A DNA stretch of 5,932 bases from an uncultured Paracoccus sp. (GCA_937859005.1 CALLYR010000046.1:1-5932), one strand, 5' to 3'. Positions 1 through 5,905 are shown, counted from the stretch's first letter. The notes: generated by a model from the sequence alone, not told the origin. Made by a program: numbers and translations.

Positions 1-355
1 GTTCGGCGGAAAGATTCCAGATATGGAACAGCGCCCGTTCCACCCCGGCCGCGCCGCCCGCGCGATGCGCGTCCTCGATCACCAGCGCACCGCCGACATC
101 GACCAGCGCATCCGCCGATTCCGGGCGCAGCGCCGCTGCCTTGAGCCGCCGCGCCCCGTTTTCCGCCGCCCAGAAGGCCGCCATATGCGATTTGCCCGAC
201 CCGTCCGGCCCGATCAGCAGCAACCGTCCCTGCGGCCAGTCGCCGGGGCTGTCGATCAGGGCAAGCGCCTCGGCATTGGCGGGGGCAGGCAGGAAATCGC
301 GCCGCCCCAGCGCCGGCGGGGTCGTCAGGTCAAGCGTGAGCTGGCGTTCCCGCAC
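1..355 (-). CDS. hdaA: HdaA, DnaA-related regulatory inactivator of replication (N-terminal part, cut by window edge)
   Basis: Seen: 118 complete codons read leftward from a GTG at 355 and run off the left edge with no stop. The N-terminus contains QLTLDL (residues 5-10), matching the beta-clamp binding motif of Hda proteins. A Walker A motif GPDGSGKS follows (about 49-56), then a Walker B-like stretch LVIEDAH (about 91-97) and LFHIWN (about 109-114), which resembles the DnaA/Hda 'LFHLxN' segment. Family knowledge: Hda is a short AAA+ DnaA homologue lacking the DNA-binding domain; with the DNA-loaded clamp it stimulates ATP hydrolysis by DnaA and prevents re-initiation. Start choice: an in-frame TGA, which is also the stop of the upstream gene, ends 3 nt before the GTG, and no ATG follows nearby, so GTG is the only sensible start. 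A weak GGA lies 7 nt upstream of it. The close spacing implies co-transcription and probably coupled translation with the AI-2E gene. The missing C-terminal part should hold sensor 1, the arginine finger and sensor 2. Confidence 0.88.
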   Translation of the reverse strand, partial: MRERQLTLDLTTPPALGRRDFLPAPANAEALALIDSPGDWPQGRLLLIGPDGSGKSHMAAFWAAENGARRLKAAALRPESADALVDVGGALVIEDAHRAGGAAGVERALFHIWNLSAE

Positions 356-358
356 GTC

Positions 359-1762
359 TCAGTCCAGATGCGAGGCCGTCCTGATGACGCCCTCGTGCTT
401 GCGTTCGTTCTTGTCGGGGTCGGCGCCGTCCGGGGCCTTGCCGCCCCAGGTACGGACCTCGACCTCGGTCATCAGCTTTTCCAGACCGCCATCGGCGCCT
501 TCGGGCAGTACTTCGGCGGTGGCAATGGCGACCTTGGCATGGTCGCGCTTGGCGGCATCCTCGGCGGCGCGGTGGGCGACGGCGCGGGCGTCATCGACCT
601 TGACCTCGGCCACGGCGGCCTGATGGGCGGCCTTGGCGCGCGCACGGGTCTGGGCGACGGTGCCGCGCGGGACCAGTTCGACCAGCGTGGGCTGGGGTGG
701 GGGGGGCGGCACCTCGGTCCCGGTGTAAAGCGCGCTTTCCTTGTATCGTTCGACGAAGAACCGGGCCAGCACGCCGATGATCGCCCCCAGCGGCACCGCG
801 ACGATCAGCCCGACAAAGCCGAACAGCTTGCCGAACACCGCCAGCGCGATCATCAGCCAGACCGGATGCAGCCCGACATGGCCGCCGATGATCTTGGGCT
901 GCAGGTAATTGCCCTCGATGAACTGGCCGGTGGCGAAGATGGCCAGCACGACGGCGATCCAGTAGGGCTGGTCCCAGAAGGCGAAGGCCGCCACCGCGAC
1001 CGAGATGACCCCGCCGGTGAACACGCCGACATAGGGAATGATCGACAGCACCGCCGCGGTGATGCCGATGACCAGCCCGAAGGGCAGTCCCACCGCGAAC
1101 AGGCTGACGGAATAAAAGGTCGCCAGGATCAGCGTGACCAGCCCCTGCCCTCGCAGGAACCCGGCCATGCTGTCGTTGATCTGGTATGCGATGCCGCGAA
1201 TGGTGTCGGCATGTTCGCGCGGCAGCATCTCGTCGATGCGCGCGACCATCCGGTCCCAGTCGAGCAGCAGATAGAACGCGACCACCGGCACGATCACCAG
1301 CAGAAGCAGCACCCCGATCACGTTGCGCACGGAACTGAGCACGGCGATCAGGATCTCGCCCCCGCGTTGGGACAGTTGCACCCCCAGCTGCGTCAGCGCG
1401 CTGCGCAGCGTCCCTCCTTCGGGCAGGGCGCGGGGAAAGCGGGCCGACAGCCAGGTCTGGGCGGTTTCGAAATATCCGGGCGCGGCCTCGATGAACTGGG
1501 CAAGCTGGCGCACCACCATCGGAACCACCAGCGTCAGCGCCAGCAGGAAGGCCAGAACCGCGATGATCGTGATCAGCGCGACCGCTTTCGTCCGCGACAG
1601 CCCCGCGGATTCCAGCCGGTCGGCGATGGGATCCAGCACATAGGCGATGCCCGCGCCGATCAGGAAGGGCGTCATGACGTTGCCCAGGCCCCACAGCGCC
1701 AGCACCATCACGGCGGTGATCCCGCTCCACCACCAGACCTGCTTGTGGACCGGAACGCGCAT
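359..1762 (-). CDS. AI-2E/PerM family membrane transporter with long hydrophilic C-terminal tail
   Basis: A 467-residue polytopic inner-membrane protein. Hydrophobic segments are visible at about 10-30, 31-47, 61-85, 147-168, 207-250, 251-283 and 301-336, consistent with about eight helices. A soluble stretch lies between segments three and four (about 86-146). The family signature is near 285-325: GNYLQPKIIGG, then GLHP, then GFVGLIVAVPLGA. The family (formerly UPF0118) includes TqsA, linked to autoinducer-2 export, and PerM-like proteins; others act as ion antiporters, so the substrate cannot be assigned here. Start: ATG preceded by GGAG with a 6-nt spacer. From about residue 341 the protein leaves the membrane domain. 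It runs through a proline stretch (352-356) into about 110 residues of Ala-, Arg-, Lys- and Glu-rich sequence, probably helical then disordered. Most family members that I know end at roughly 340-380 residues, so this tail is unusual. First gene of a probable operon with hdaA. Confidence 0.9.
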   Translation of the reverse strand: MRVPVHKQVWWWSGITAVMVLALWGLGNVMTPFLIGAGIAYVLDPIADRLESAGLSRTKAVALITIIAVLAFLLALTLVVPMVVRQLAQFIEAAPGYFETAQTWLSARFPRALPEGGTLRSALTQLGVQLSQRGGEILIAVLSSVRNVIGVLLLLVIVPVVAFYLLLDWDRMVARIDEMLPREHADTIRGIAYQINDSMAGFLRGQGLVTLILATFYSVSLFAVGLPFGLVIGITAAVLSIIPYVGVFTGGVISVAVAAFAFWDQPYWIAVVLAIFATGQFIEGNYLQPKIIGGHVGLHPVWLMIALAVFGKLFGFVGLIVAVPLGAIIGVLARFFVERYKESALYTGTEVPPPPPQPTLVELVPRGTVAQTRARAKAAHQAAVAEVKVDDARAVAHRAAEDAAKRDHAKVAIATAEVLPEGADGGLEKLMTEVEVRTWGGKAPDGADPDKNERKHEGVIRTASHLD

Positions 1763-1922
1763 CCTCTTCTCCGTCGCTCGAACGCCCGATCTTCATGGCG
1801 TGAAGCCCGTTTCGATGCAAGGTGGGGCGCAGGCACACCGTTGCCGTCCGCGGGGTGATCCGCTAACCGGGCCGGGCAAAAGTCGCGGGCCGGTCCGCGG
1901 CCGGTTTCCGTGGGGTCGTCCG
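1763..1922. promoter_or_regulatory. Divergent promoter region between the AI-2E gene and proS
   Basis: This 160-base region separates two divergently transcribed genes and must contain both promoters. The best candidates found by eye are weak. For the minus-strand genes, TTGCAT (1820-1815) and CATGAA (1797-1792) are separated by 17 nt. For proS, TTGCCG (1841-1846) and CTAACC (1863-1868) are separated by 16 nt. In the proS leader, CGCGG (1884-1888) can pair with CCGCG (1895-1899) across a 6-nt loop, and the flanking AACCGG (1865-1870) can pair with CCGGTT (1901-1906). proS itself has GGGG (1912-1915) 7 nt before its ATG as a modest ribosome binding site. The hexamers are poor matches to a sigma-70 consensus and are guesses. 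That the region holds divergent promoters follows from gene orientation. Confidence 0.35.
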
Positions 1923-3287
1923 ATGCGTCTGTCGCGCTATTTCCTGCCCGTCCTGAAAGAAAACCCGTCCGAGGCGCAGATCGTCAGCCACCGCCTGATG
2001 CTGCGCGCGGGCATGATAAAACAGCAGGCGGCGGGCATCTATTCCTGGCTGCCGCTGGGGCTGAAGGTGCTGAAGCGCATCGAGCAGATCGTGCACGAGG
2101 AGCAGGCCCGCGCCGGCCATATCCCCCTGCTGATGCCGACCCTGCAGCCGGCCGACCTGTGGCGCGAATCCGGCCGTTACGACGATTACGGCGAGGAGAT
2201 GCTGCGCGTCACCGACCGCCACAAGCGCGAGATGCTGTATGGCCCCACGAACGAGGAGATGATCACCGACATCTTCCGCGGCAACGTGAACAGCTACAAG
2301 GACCTGCCGCTGACGCTGTACCAGATCCAGTGGAAGTTCCGCGACGAGATCCGCCCCCGTTTCGGCGTGATGCGCGGGCGCGAGTTCCTGATGAAGGACG
2401 GCTACAACTTCGACCTGACGAAGGAAGACGCGCTGCACGCCTATAACCGGCATCTGGTGAGTTACCTGCGCACCTATGAACGCATGGGATTGCAGGCGAT
2501 CCCGATGCGGGCGGACAGCGGCCCCATCGGCGGCGAGGACACGCATGAATTCCTGGTGCTGGCGGACACCGGGGAAAGCGAAGTGTTCTATGACAGCGAG
2601 ATCACCGACCTGCGTTTCGGCGACCGCGCCATCGACTATGACGATCCTGCCGCCTGCCGCGCCGTGCTGGAGGAGTTCACCTCGCGTTACGCCCGCACGG
2701 ACGAGACCCACGACGAGGCGGTGTTCAACCAGATCCCCGAGGAACGCCGCCGCAGCGCGCGCGGGATCGAGGTCGGCCAGATCTTCTATTTCGGCACCAA
2801 GTATTCGGAACCGATGGGTGCGACCGTGGTCGGCCCCGACGGCGCGCGCGTGCCCGTCCACATGGGCAGCCACGGCATCGGCGTCAGCCGCCTGCTGGGC
2901 GCGATCATCGAGGCGAGCCACGACGAGCGCGGCATCATCTGGCCCGAAGGCGTGACCCCCTTTCATGTCGGGCTGGTCAACCTGAAACAGGGCGACGCAT
3001 CCACCGACAGCGCCTGTGCCGCGATCGAGGCCGAATTGCAGGCCCGCGGGATCGAGGTGCTTTACCACGACCGCGACGAACGCGCGGGCGCCAAATTCGC
3101 CACGATGGACCTGATCGGCCTGCCCTGGCGCATCACCGTGGGGCCGCGGGGGCTGGCGAACAATGTCGTCGAACTGACCAGCCGCCGCACCGGGGAATCG
3201 GTCGAGATGTCGCCGCAGGACGCCGTGGCCCGCGTGGCCGAGGTCTATGCCCCCGTCTTCGCGCAAAGCTGGCCGGCGGGACGCTGA
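1923..3287 (+). CDS. proS: Prolyl-tRNA synthetase (short, alphaproteobacterial type)
   Basis: Class IIa aminoacyl-tRNA synthetase, 454 residues, which attaches proline to tRNA-Pro in the cytoplasm. Seen, in order: N-terminal RYFLPVLKENPSEAQ; a motif 1 region near 60-76; GPTNEE (107-112), the ProRS loop contacting substrate; motif 2 around FRDE (139-142) to RGREFLMKD (151-159); motif 3 GSHGIGVSRLLGAI (315-328); and an anticodon-binding domain from about 345 to 445. The interval between motifs 2 and 3 is compact. The protein is over 100 residues shorter than the roughly 570-residue E. coli enzyme because the large INS editing domain is reduced to a short insert. The in-frame open reading extends upstream to 1647, but homology begins at MRLSRYFLPV, so the start is the ATG at 1923, with GGGG 7 nt upstream. 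Monocistronic by appearance: divergent from the AI-2E gene and convergent with the phosphatase gene. Identification is very secure. Confidence 0.97.
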   Translation: MRLSRYFLPVLKENPSEAQIVSHRLMLRAGMIKQQAAGIYSWLPLGLKVLKRIEQIVHEEQARAGHIPLLMPTLQPADLWRESGRYDDYGEEMLRVTDRHKREMLYGPTNEEMITDIFRGNVNSYKDLPLTLYQIQWKFRDEIRPRFGVMRGREFLMKDGYNFDLTKEDALHAYNRHLVSYLRTYERMGLQAIPMRADSGPIGGEDTHEFLVLADTGESEVFYDSEITDLRFGDRAIDYDDPAACRAVLEEFTSRYARTDETHDEAVFNQIPEERRRSARGIEVGQIFYFGTKYSEPMGATVVGPDGARVPVHMGSHGIGVSRLLGAIIEASHDERGIIWPEGVTPFHVGLVNLKQGDASTDSACAAIEAELQARGIEVLYHDRDERAGAKFATMDLIGLPWRITVGPRGLANNVVELTSRRTGESVEMSPQDAVARVAEVYAPVFAQSWPAGR

Positions 3288-3300
3288 GCATTGCACGCGC

Positions 3301-3321
3301 GCGCCCCGGCCACCGGGGCGC
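3301..3321. terminator. Bidirectional hairpin terminator between convergent proS and phosphatase genes
   Basis: GCGCCCCGG (3301-3309) pairs perfectly with CCGGGGCGC (3313-3321) across the loop CCA, giving a 9-bp stem almost entirely of G-C pairs. It sits 13 nt after the proS stop and 2 nt beyond the end of the convergent phosphatase gene, so it can serve both transcripts. Neither strand has a T-tract after the stem. It is therefore not a canonical intrinsic terminator, and may act with Rho or mainly as an RNA 3'-end stabiliser. Confidence 0.6.
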
Positions 3322-3323
3322 CG

Positions 3324-4073
3324 CTATTCCGTCTGGATCGGCGCCTCCCAGGCGCGCAGGTCGGCCGCGTGCCAGGTGCCGTAAAGCGCATTGGGCAGCA
3401 GGATCCAGTCGCGCCCGAAACGCTCGGCCTGTTCGGCCACGCGCTCATGCTGCTGGTCCAGCGGCACGCTGCTGACGAAATCCGCGGAAAAGTCGTGCAG
3501 CGAGTCGCCCAGTTGCAGCACGACCGTATAACGCCCCTGCACCAGCGCGCGGCGTTCCTGTTTCGTCGGTCCCAGCAGCAGCACGGAATCCTGTCCGGCT
3601 TGCGGCAGCCTCAGCCGTTCCAGCATTGCCACCGTCTGCGCCTTGTTCTCGTCGAAGCGGTCCGAGACATAGAAGATCGCGATGCCCCTGCCGTCGGCGA
3701 ATTCCAGAAACTCGCGCGCGCCGGGGATCAGGCGCGGGCGGCCCTCGCGTTCCCAGTGCTTCCAGGTGTCCCAGTGCATATAGCTGTGGCGAAGCTGCAG
3801 GTCGCGCACCAGAAGATCGCTGTTGTCGACCACCGTCTCGTCGATGTCGGTGATGATCGCGAGGTCCGCCCCTGCGGGATGATCTGCGATGGCCTGTTCC
3901 AGCCGCAGCCGGGCCAGCGCAAAGATCTGGCGCTGCAGCGCGGCCATTTCCGCCGACTGCTGGTGATAGCGCAGGGCAAGGGTCTGGATGTCATGCACGG
4001 GCGAAACCGCCGTGCTGGCGCGCAGCGCATCCGCCGCCGTTCCCCTGCCCGATTTCGGCGCGTGGTCCGTCAT
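3324..4073 (-). CDS. HAD superfamily class C-like acid phosphatase (5'-nucleotidase e(P4)-type), no signal peptide
   Basis: A 249-residue phosphohydrolase with all four HAD motifs visible. Motif I is DIDETVVDNS (D76 nucleophile, D78 acid/base). Motif II is the serine of YVSDR (S137). Motif III is the lysine of GPTKQERR (K171). Motif IV is GDSLHD (D190, D194). The aromatic segment HWDTWKHW followed by RLIPGAREFLEF (about 100-125) matches the substrate region of subfamily IIIB acid phosphatases and lipoprotein e(P4), which dephosphorylate nucleoside monophosphates and related esters with Mg2+. Unlike e(P4), there is no hydrophobic signal segment and no cysteine anywhere, so no lipobox; a cytoplasmic location is inferred. 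Start: ATG at 4073 with AAGGGA 7 nt upstream. An earlier in-frame ATG at 4130 overlaps the preceding gene, lacks a ribosome binding site and adds no signal peptide. It is the last gene of the apparent miaB operon, 43 nt after the SMR stop, and ends in TAG next to the shared hairpin. The physiological substrate is unknown. Confidence 0.85.
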   Translation of the reverse strand: MTDHAPKSGRGTAADALRASTAVSPVHDIQTLALRYHQQSAEMAALQRQIFALARLRLEQAIADHPAGADLAIITDIDETVVDNSDLLVRDLQLRHSYMHWDTWKHWEREGRPRLIPGAREFLEFADGRGIAIFYVSDRFDENKAQTVAMLERLRLPQAGQDSVLLLGPTKQERRALVQGRYTVVLQLGDSLHDFSADFVSSVPLDQQHERVAEQAERFGRDWILLPNALYGTWHAADLRAWEAPIQTE

Positions 4074-4116
4074 GCATCTTTCCCTTGGTCCTGCCCGCCG
4101 CCATTCGCCGCGCCGG

Positions 4117-4446
4117 TCAATGGGCGGCATCCGACAGCAGGTTGATGACCATCACCCCGCCCGCGATCATTGCGATGCCGACCAGTGCGGGCCAGTCCAG
4201 CCGCTGCCCGAACAGCACCACGCCGGCCAGCGAGATCAGCGCGATGCCGGCCCCGGCCCAGATCGCATAGGCCAGCCCCAGCGGTATCGTCCGGGTCGCC
4301 ACCGCCAGCAGCCAGAAGGACGCCACATAGCAGACCGCCATGACCGCGGTCGGCAGCGGACGGGTGAACTGTTCCGACATCTTCAGGCAAGTGGTGCCGA
4401 TCACCTCCAGCAGAATGGCGATGGCCAGCGCGGCCCCGCTGCTCAT
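4117..4446 (-). CDS. Small multidrug resistance (SMR) efflux protein, Qac/EmrE subtype
   Basis: A 109-residue inner-membrane protein with four hydrophobic helices (about 4-22, 32-50, 57-77, 86-104), the standard SMR size. Residue numbers align directly with EmrE. The proton/drug-binding Glu is E14 in LLEVIGTT; Y40, Y60 and W63 line the binding site (CYVASFWLL, AYAIWAG); glycines G65, G67, G90 and G97 used in helix packing are present; FGQRLD follows helix three. AYAIW with FGQ favours the Qac/EmrE subtype over the guanidinium exporters (Gdx/SugE), which typically carry a different helix-three motif. Family role: a homodimeric, usually dual-topology antiporter exchanging protons for lipophilic or quaternary cations. 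The actual substrate here is not known. Its ATG overlaps the miaB TGA as ATGA, with GAGG near the end of miaB as a possible ribosome binding site, so translation is probably coupled to miaB. The phosphatase gene follows after 43 nt. Confidence 0.92.
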   Translation of the reverse strand: MSSGAALAIAILLEVIGTTCLKMSEQFTRPLPTAVMAVCYVASFWLLAVATRTIPLGLAYAIWAGAGIALISLAGVVLFGQRLDWPALVGIAMIAGGVMVINLLSDAAH

Positions 4447-5750
4447 GCCAGTTCGCCCTCAAGCGAATTGGGTGCGCTGGAGCGGATGCGCACCCGCACC
4501 AGATCGCCGATCTGCGCGTCGGGGGCGTGGACGAACACCGAATGCAGGTAATCCGACTTGCCCACCATCTGTCCCGGAAGACGGCCCGGTTTTTCGAACA
4601 GCACGCCCAGCGTCCGGCCAACCATGGATTCCTGCGCAGCTTTCTGCTGGCGGTTGAGCAACGCCTGCAGTTCCTGCAGGCGCGCGTCGGCCACGGCGTC
4701 ATTCACCGGGGCGCGGTCAGCGGCGGGGGTGCCGGGACGCGGCGAATACTTGAAGCTGAAGGCAGTGCCGAACCCCACCCGCCCGACCAGGTCCAGCGTG
4801 GCGGCGTGGTCGGCGTCCGTTTCCCCCGGAAAGCCCACGATGAAATCGCTGGTCAGCATGATGTCGGGCCGCGCCGCGCGGATGCGGTCGATCACGCGCA
4901 GATACTGGTCGGCGGTATGGCGGCGGTTCATCACCTTGAGGATGCGGTCCGACCCCGACTGCACCGGCAGATGCAGATAGGGCATCAGTTGCGGCACGTC
5001 GCGATGCGCCTCGATCAGATCGTCGGCCATGTCGTTGGGATGGCTGGTCGTGTAACGGATGCGGTCCAGCCCGTCGATGTCCGCAATCGCCCGGATCAGG
5101 CGGCCCAGGCCCCAGCCGTCCTCCCCATGCCAGCCGTTGACGTTCTGGCCCAGCAGGGTGATTTCCCGCACGCCGCGCGCCACCAGGTCGCGGGCCTCGG
5201 CCAGGATGCGGTCGGCCGGGCGGCTGACCTCGGCCCCGCGGGTATAGGGGACGACGCAGAAGGCGCAGAACTTGTCGCAACCCTCCTGCACGGTCAGGAA
5301 GGCAGCGGGCGCGCGGCGGGTCGCGGCGCGAGCCGGCAGGTGGTCGAACTTGTCCTCGGCCGGGAACTCGGTATCCACGGCGGGCGCGTCCCCGCGCGCC
5401 ATCGCGGGCAGGCGGTGATAGGCTTGGGGCCCCACGACCAGATCGACCAGCGGCATCCGGCGGATGATCTCGCCGCCCTCGGCCTGCGCCACGCAGCCCG
5501 CGACGCCGATCTTGAGATCCGGGCGGTCCGATTTCAGCGGCTTCAGCCGGCCGAGGTCGGAATACAGCTTCTCGGCCGCCTTCTCGCGGATATGACAGGT
5601 GTTCAGCAGGACCATGTCCGCATCCTCGGGCCGGTCCGTCTGGACATAGCCGTCCGCGCCCATGGCCTCGGCCATGCGCTGGCTGTCATAGACGTTCATC
5701 TGGCAGCCATAGGTCTTGATATAGAGCCGCTTGGGCGTCTGGTCGTTCAT
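4443..5750 (-). CDS. miaB: MiaB, tRNA-2-methylthio-N6-dimethylallyladenosine synthase
   Basis: A 435-residue radical-SAM methylthiotransferase that converts i6A37 to ms2i6A37 in tRNAs reading UNN codons. Seen: an N-terminal methylthiotransferase domain with the three auxiliary cluster cysteines C16 (KTYGCQMN), C52 (LLNTCHIRE) and C86 (VAGCVAQ); the radical-SAM cluster motif C158-x3-C162-x2-C165 (EGCDKFCAFC); YTRG and the LLGQNVN segment (about 199-205); YLHLPVQSGS and MNRRHT (about 258-279); DFIVGFPGET (302-311); FKYSPRPGTPA; and a C-terminal TRAM RNA-binding domain from about 375. All six cluster cysteines are present and the length is normal. Start: ATG at 5750, with GGAAAG 6 nt upstream. 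The frame stays open to a TTG at 5789, but homologues begin close to the conserved KTYGCQMN, so the longer form is unlikely. It is the first gene of the apparent miaB-SMR-phosphatase operon, and its stop overlaps the SMR start. Confidence 0.96.
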   Translation of the reverse strand: MNDQTPKRLYIKTYGCQMNVYDSQRMAEAMGADGYVQTDRPEDADMVLLNTCHIREKAAEKLYSDLGRLKPLKSDRPDLKIGVAGCVAQAEGGEIIRRMPLVDLVVGPQAYHRLPAMARGDAPAVDTEFPAEDKFDHLPARAATRRAPAAFLTVQEGCDKFCAFCVVPYTRGAEVSRPADRILAEARDLVARGVREITLLGQNVNGWHGEDGWGLGRLIRAIADIDGLDRIRYTTSHPNDMADDLIEAHRDVPQLMPYLHLPVQSGSDRILKVMNRRHTADQYLRVIDRIRAARPDIMLTSDFIVGFPGETDADHAATLDLVGRVGFGTAFSFKYSPRPGTPAADRAPVNDAVADARLQELQALLNRQQKAAQESMVGRTLGVLFEKPGRLPGQMVGKSDYLHSVFVHAPDAQIGDLVRVRIRSSAPNSLEGELA

Positions 5751-5905
5751 GGCGCACTTTCCGGGGATCACCGGCTGCAGATAGCGCAAAAGCCGCCGTT
5801 TGAAAAGCGGCGCCCGTTTTCGCCCTGTTCATCTTGCCGCAAATATCCTCCGGGGGTCCGGGGGTGGAAAACCCCCGGCTCGGCCGGACAACACAGGGCA
5901 AACGC
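5751..5905. promoter_or_regulatory. Divergent promoter region between miaB and the carboxylase gene
   Basis: This 155-base region separates divergently transcribed genes, so both promoters should lie here. No convincing -35/-10 pair was found by eye in either direction. It contains a GC-rich repeat (listed separately) on the carboxylase side and, on the miaB side, a small inverted repeat GCCGC (5792-5796) / GCGGC (5807-5811). On the minus strand this inverted repeat is followed by TTTT (5791-5788). AGGG at about 5895-5898 is a plausible ribosome binding site for the gene starting at 5906. Confidence 0.35.
5827..5878. repeat. GC-rich intergenic inverted repeat, Rhodobacterales dispersed-repeat type
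   Basis: CCGGGGGT occurs twice in tandem (5850-5857 and 5858-5865), and its exact complement ACCCCCGG lies at 5871-5878. Either left copy can form an 8-bp stem with it; the nearer pairing has the loop GGAAA. On the minus strand the stem is followed by AGGATATTTGCGGCAAGATG (5849-5830). From memory, a CCCCCGGAGGATATTTG-like unit with a GC hairpin recurs between genes in Rhodobacter and Paracoccus genomes. Only one copy is in this window, so the dispersed character is recalled, not shown. It lies between the 5' ends of two divergent genes, so it cannot act as the normal terminator of either. Confidence 0.6.

Noticed and set aside
23..1858. 611-codon open frame on the plus strand opposite the AI-2E gene and hdaA
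   Set aside because: It is antisense to two well-supported genes; the composition (Arg, Gln, Asp, His and Gly repeats) is the usual reflection of GC-biased third positions, and no domain is recognisable.
1647..1922. Extended N-terminus of ProRS from an upstream in-frame start
   Set aside because: The extension overlaps the start of the divergent AI-2E gene, its sequence is low-complexity and unlike any ProRS, and homology begins precisely at the ATG at 1923.
1763..1922. T-box or other riboswitch in the proS leader
   Set aside because: T-box leaders are not expected in Alphaproteobacteria, and the short leader lacks a T-box sequence; only simple GC hairpins are visible.
1863..3296. 477-codon open frame on the minus strand opposite proS
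   Set aside because: It lies fully antisense to a certain aminoacyl-tRNA synthetase gene and shows no family motifs; it is a high-GC shadow frame.
4074..4130. Phosphatase start at the upstream ATG at 4130
   Set aside because: It overlaps the SMR coding end, has no ribosome binding site and adds a polar, Arg-rich stretch; the ATG at 4073 has AAGGGA at 7 nt.
5751..5789. Longer MiaB starting at a TTG at 5789
   Set aside because: TTG is a rare start, no ribosome binding site precedes it, and the ATG at 5750 has GGAAAG at suitable spacing and matches the usual MiaB N-terminus.
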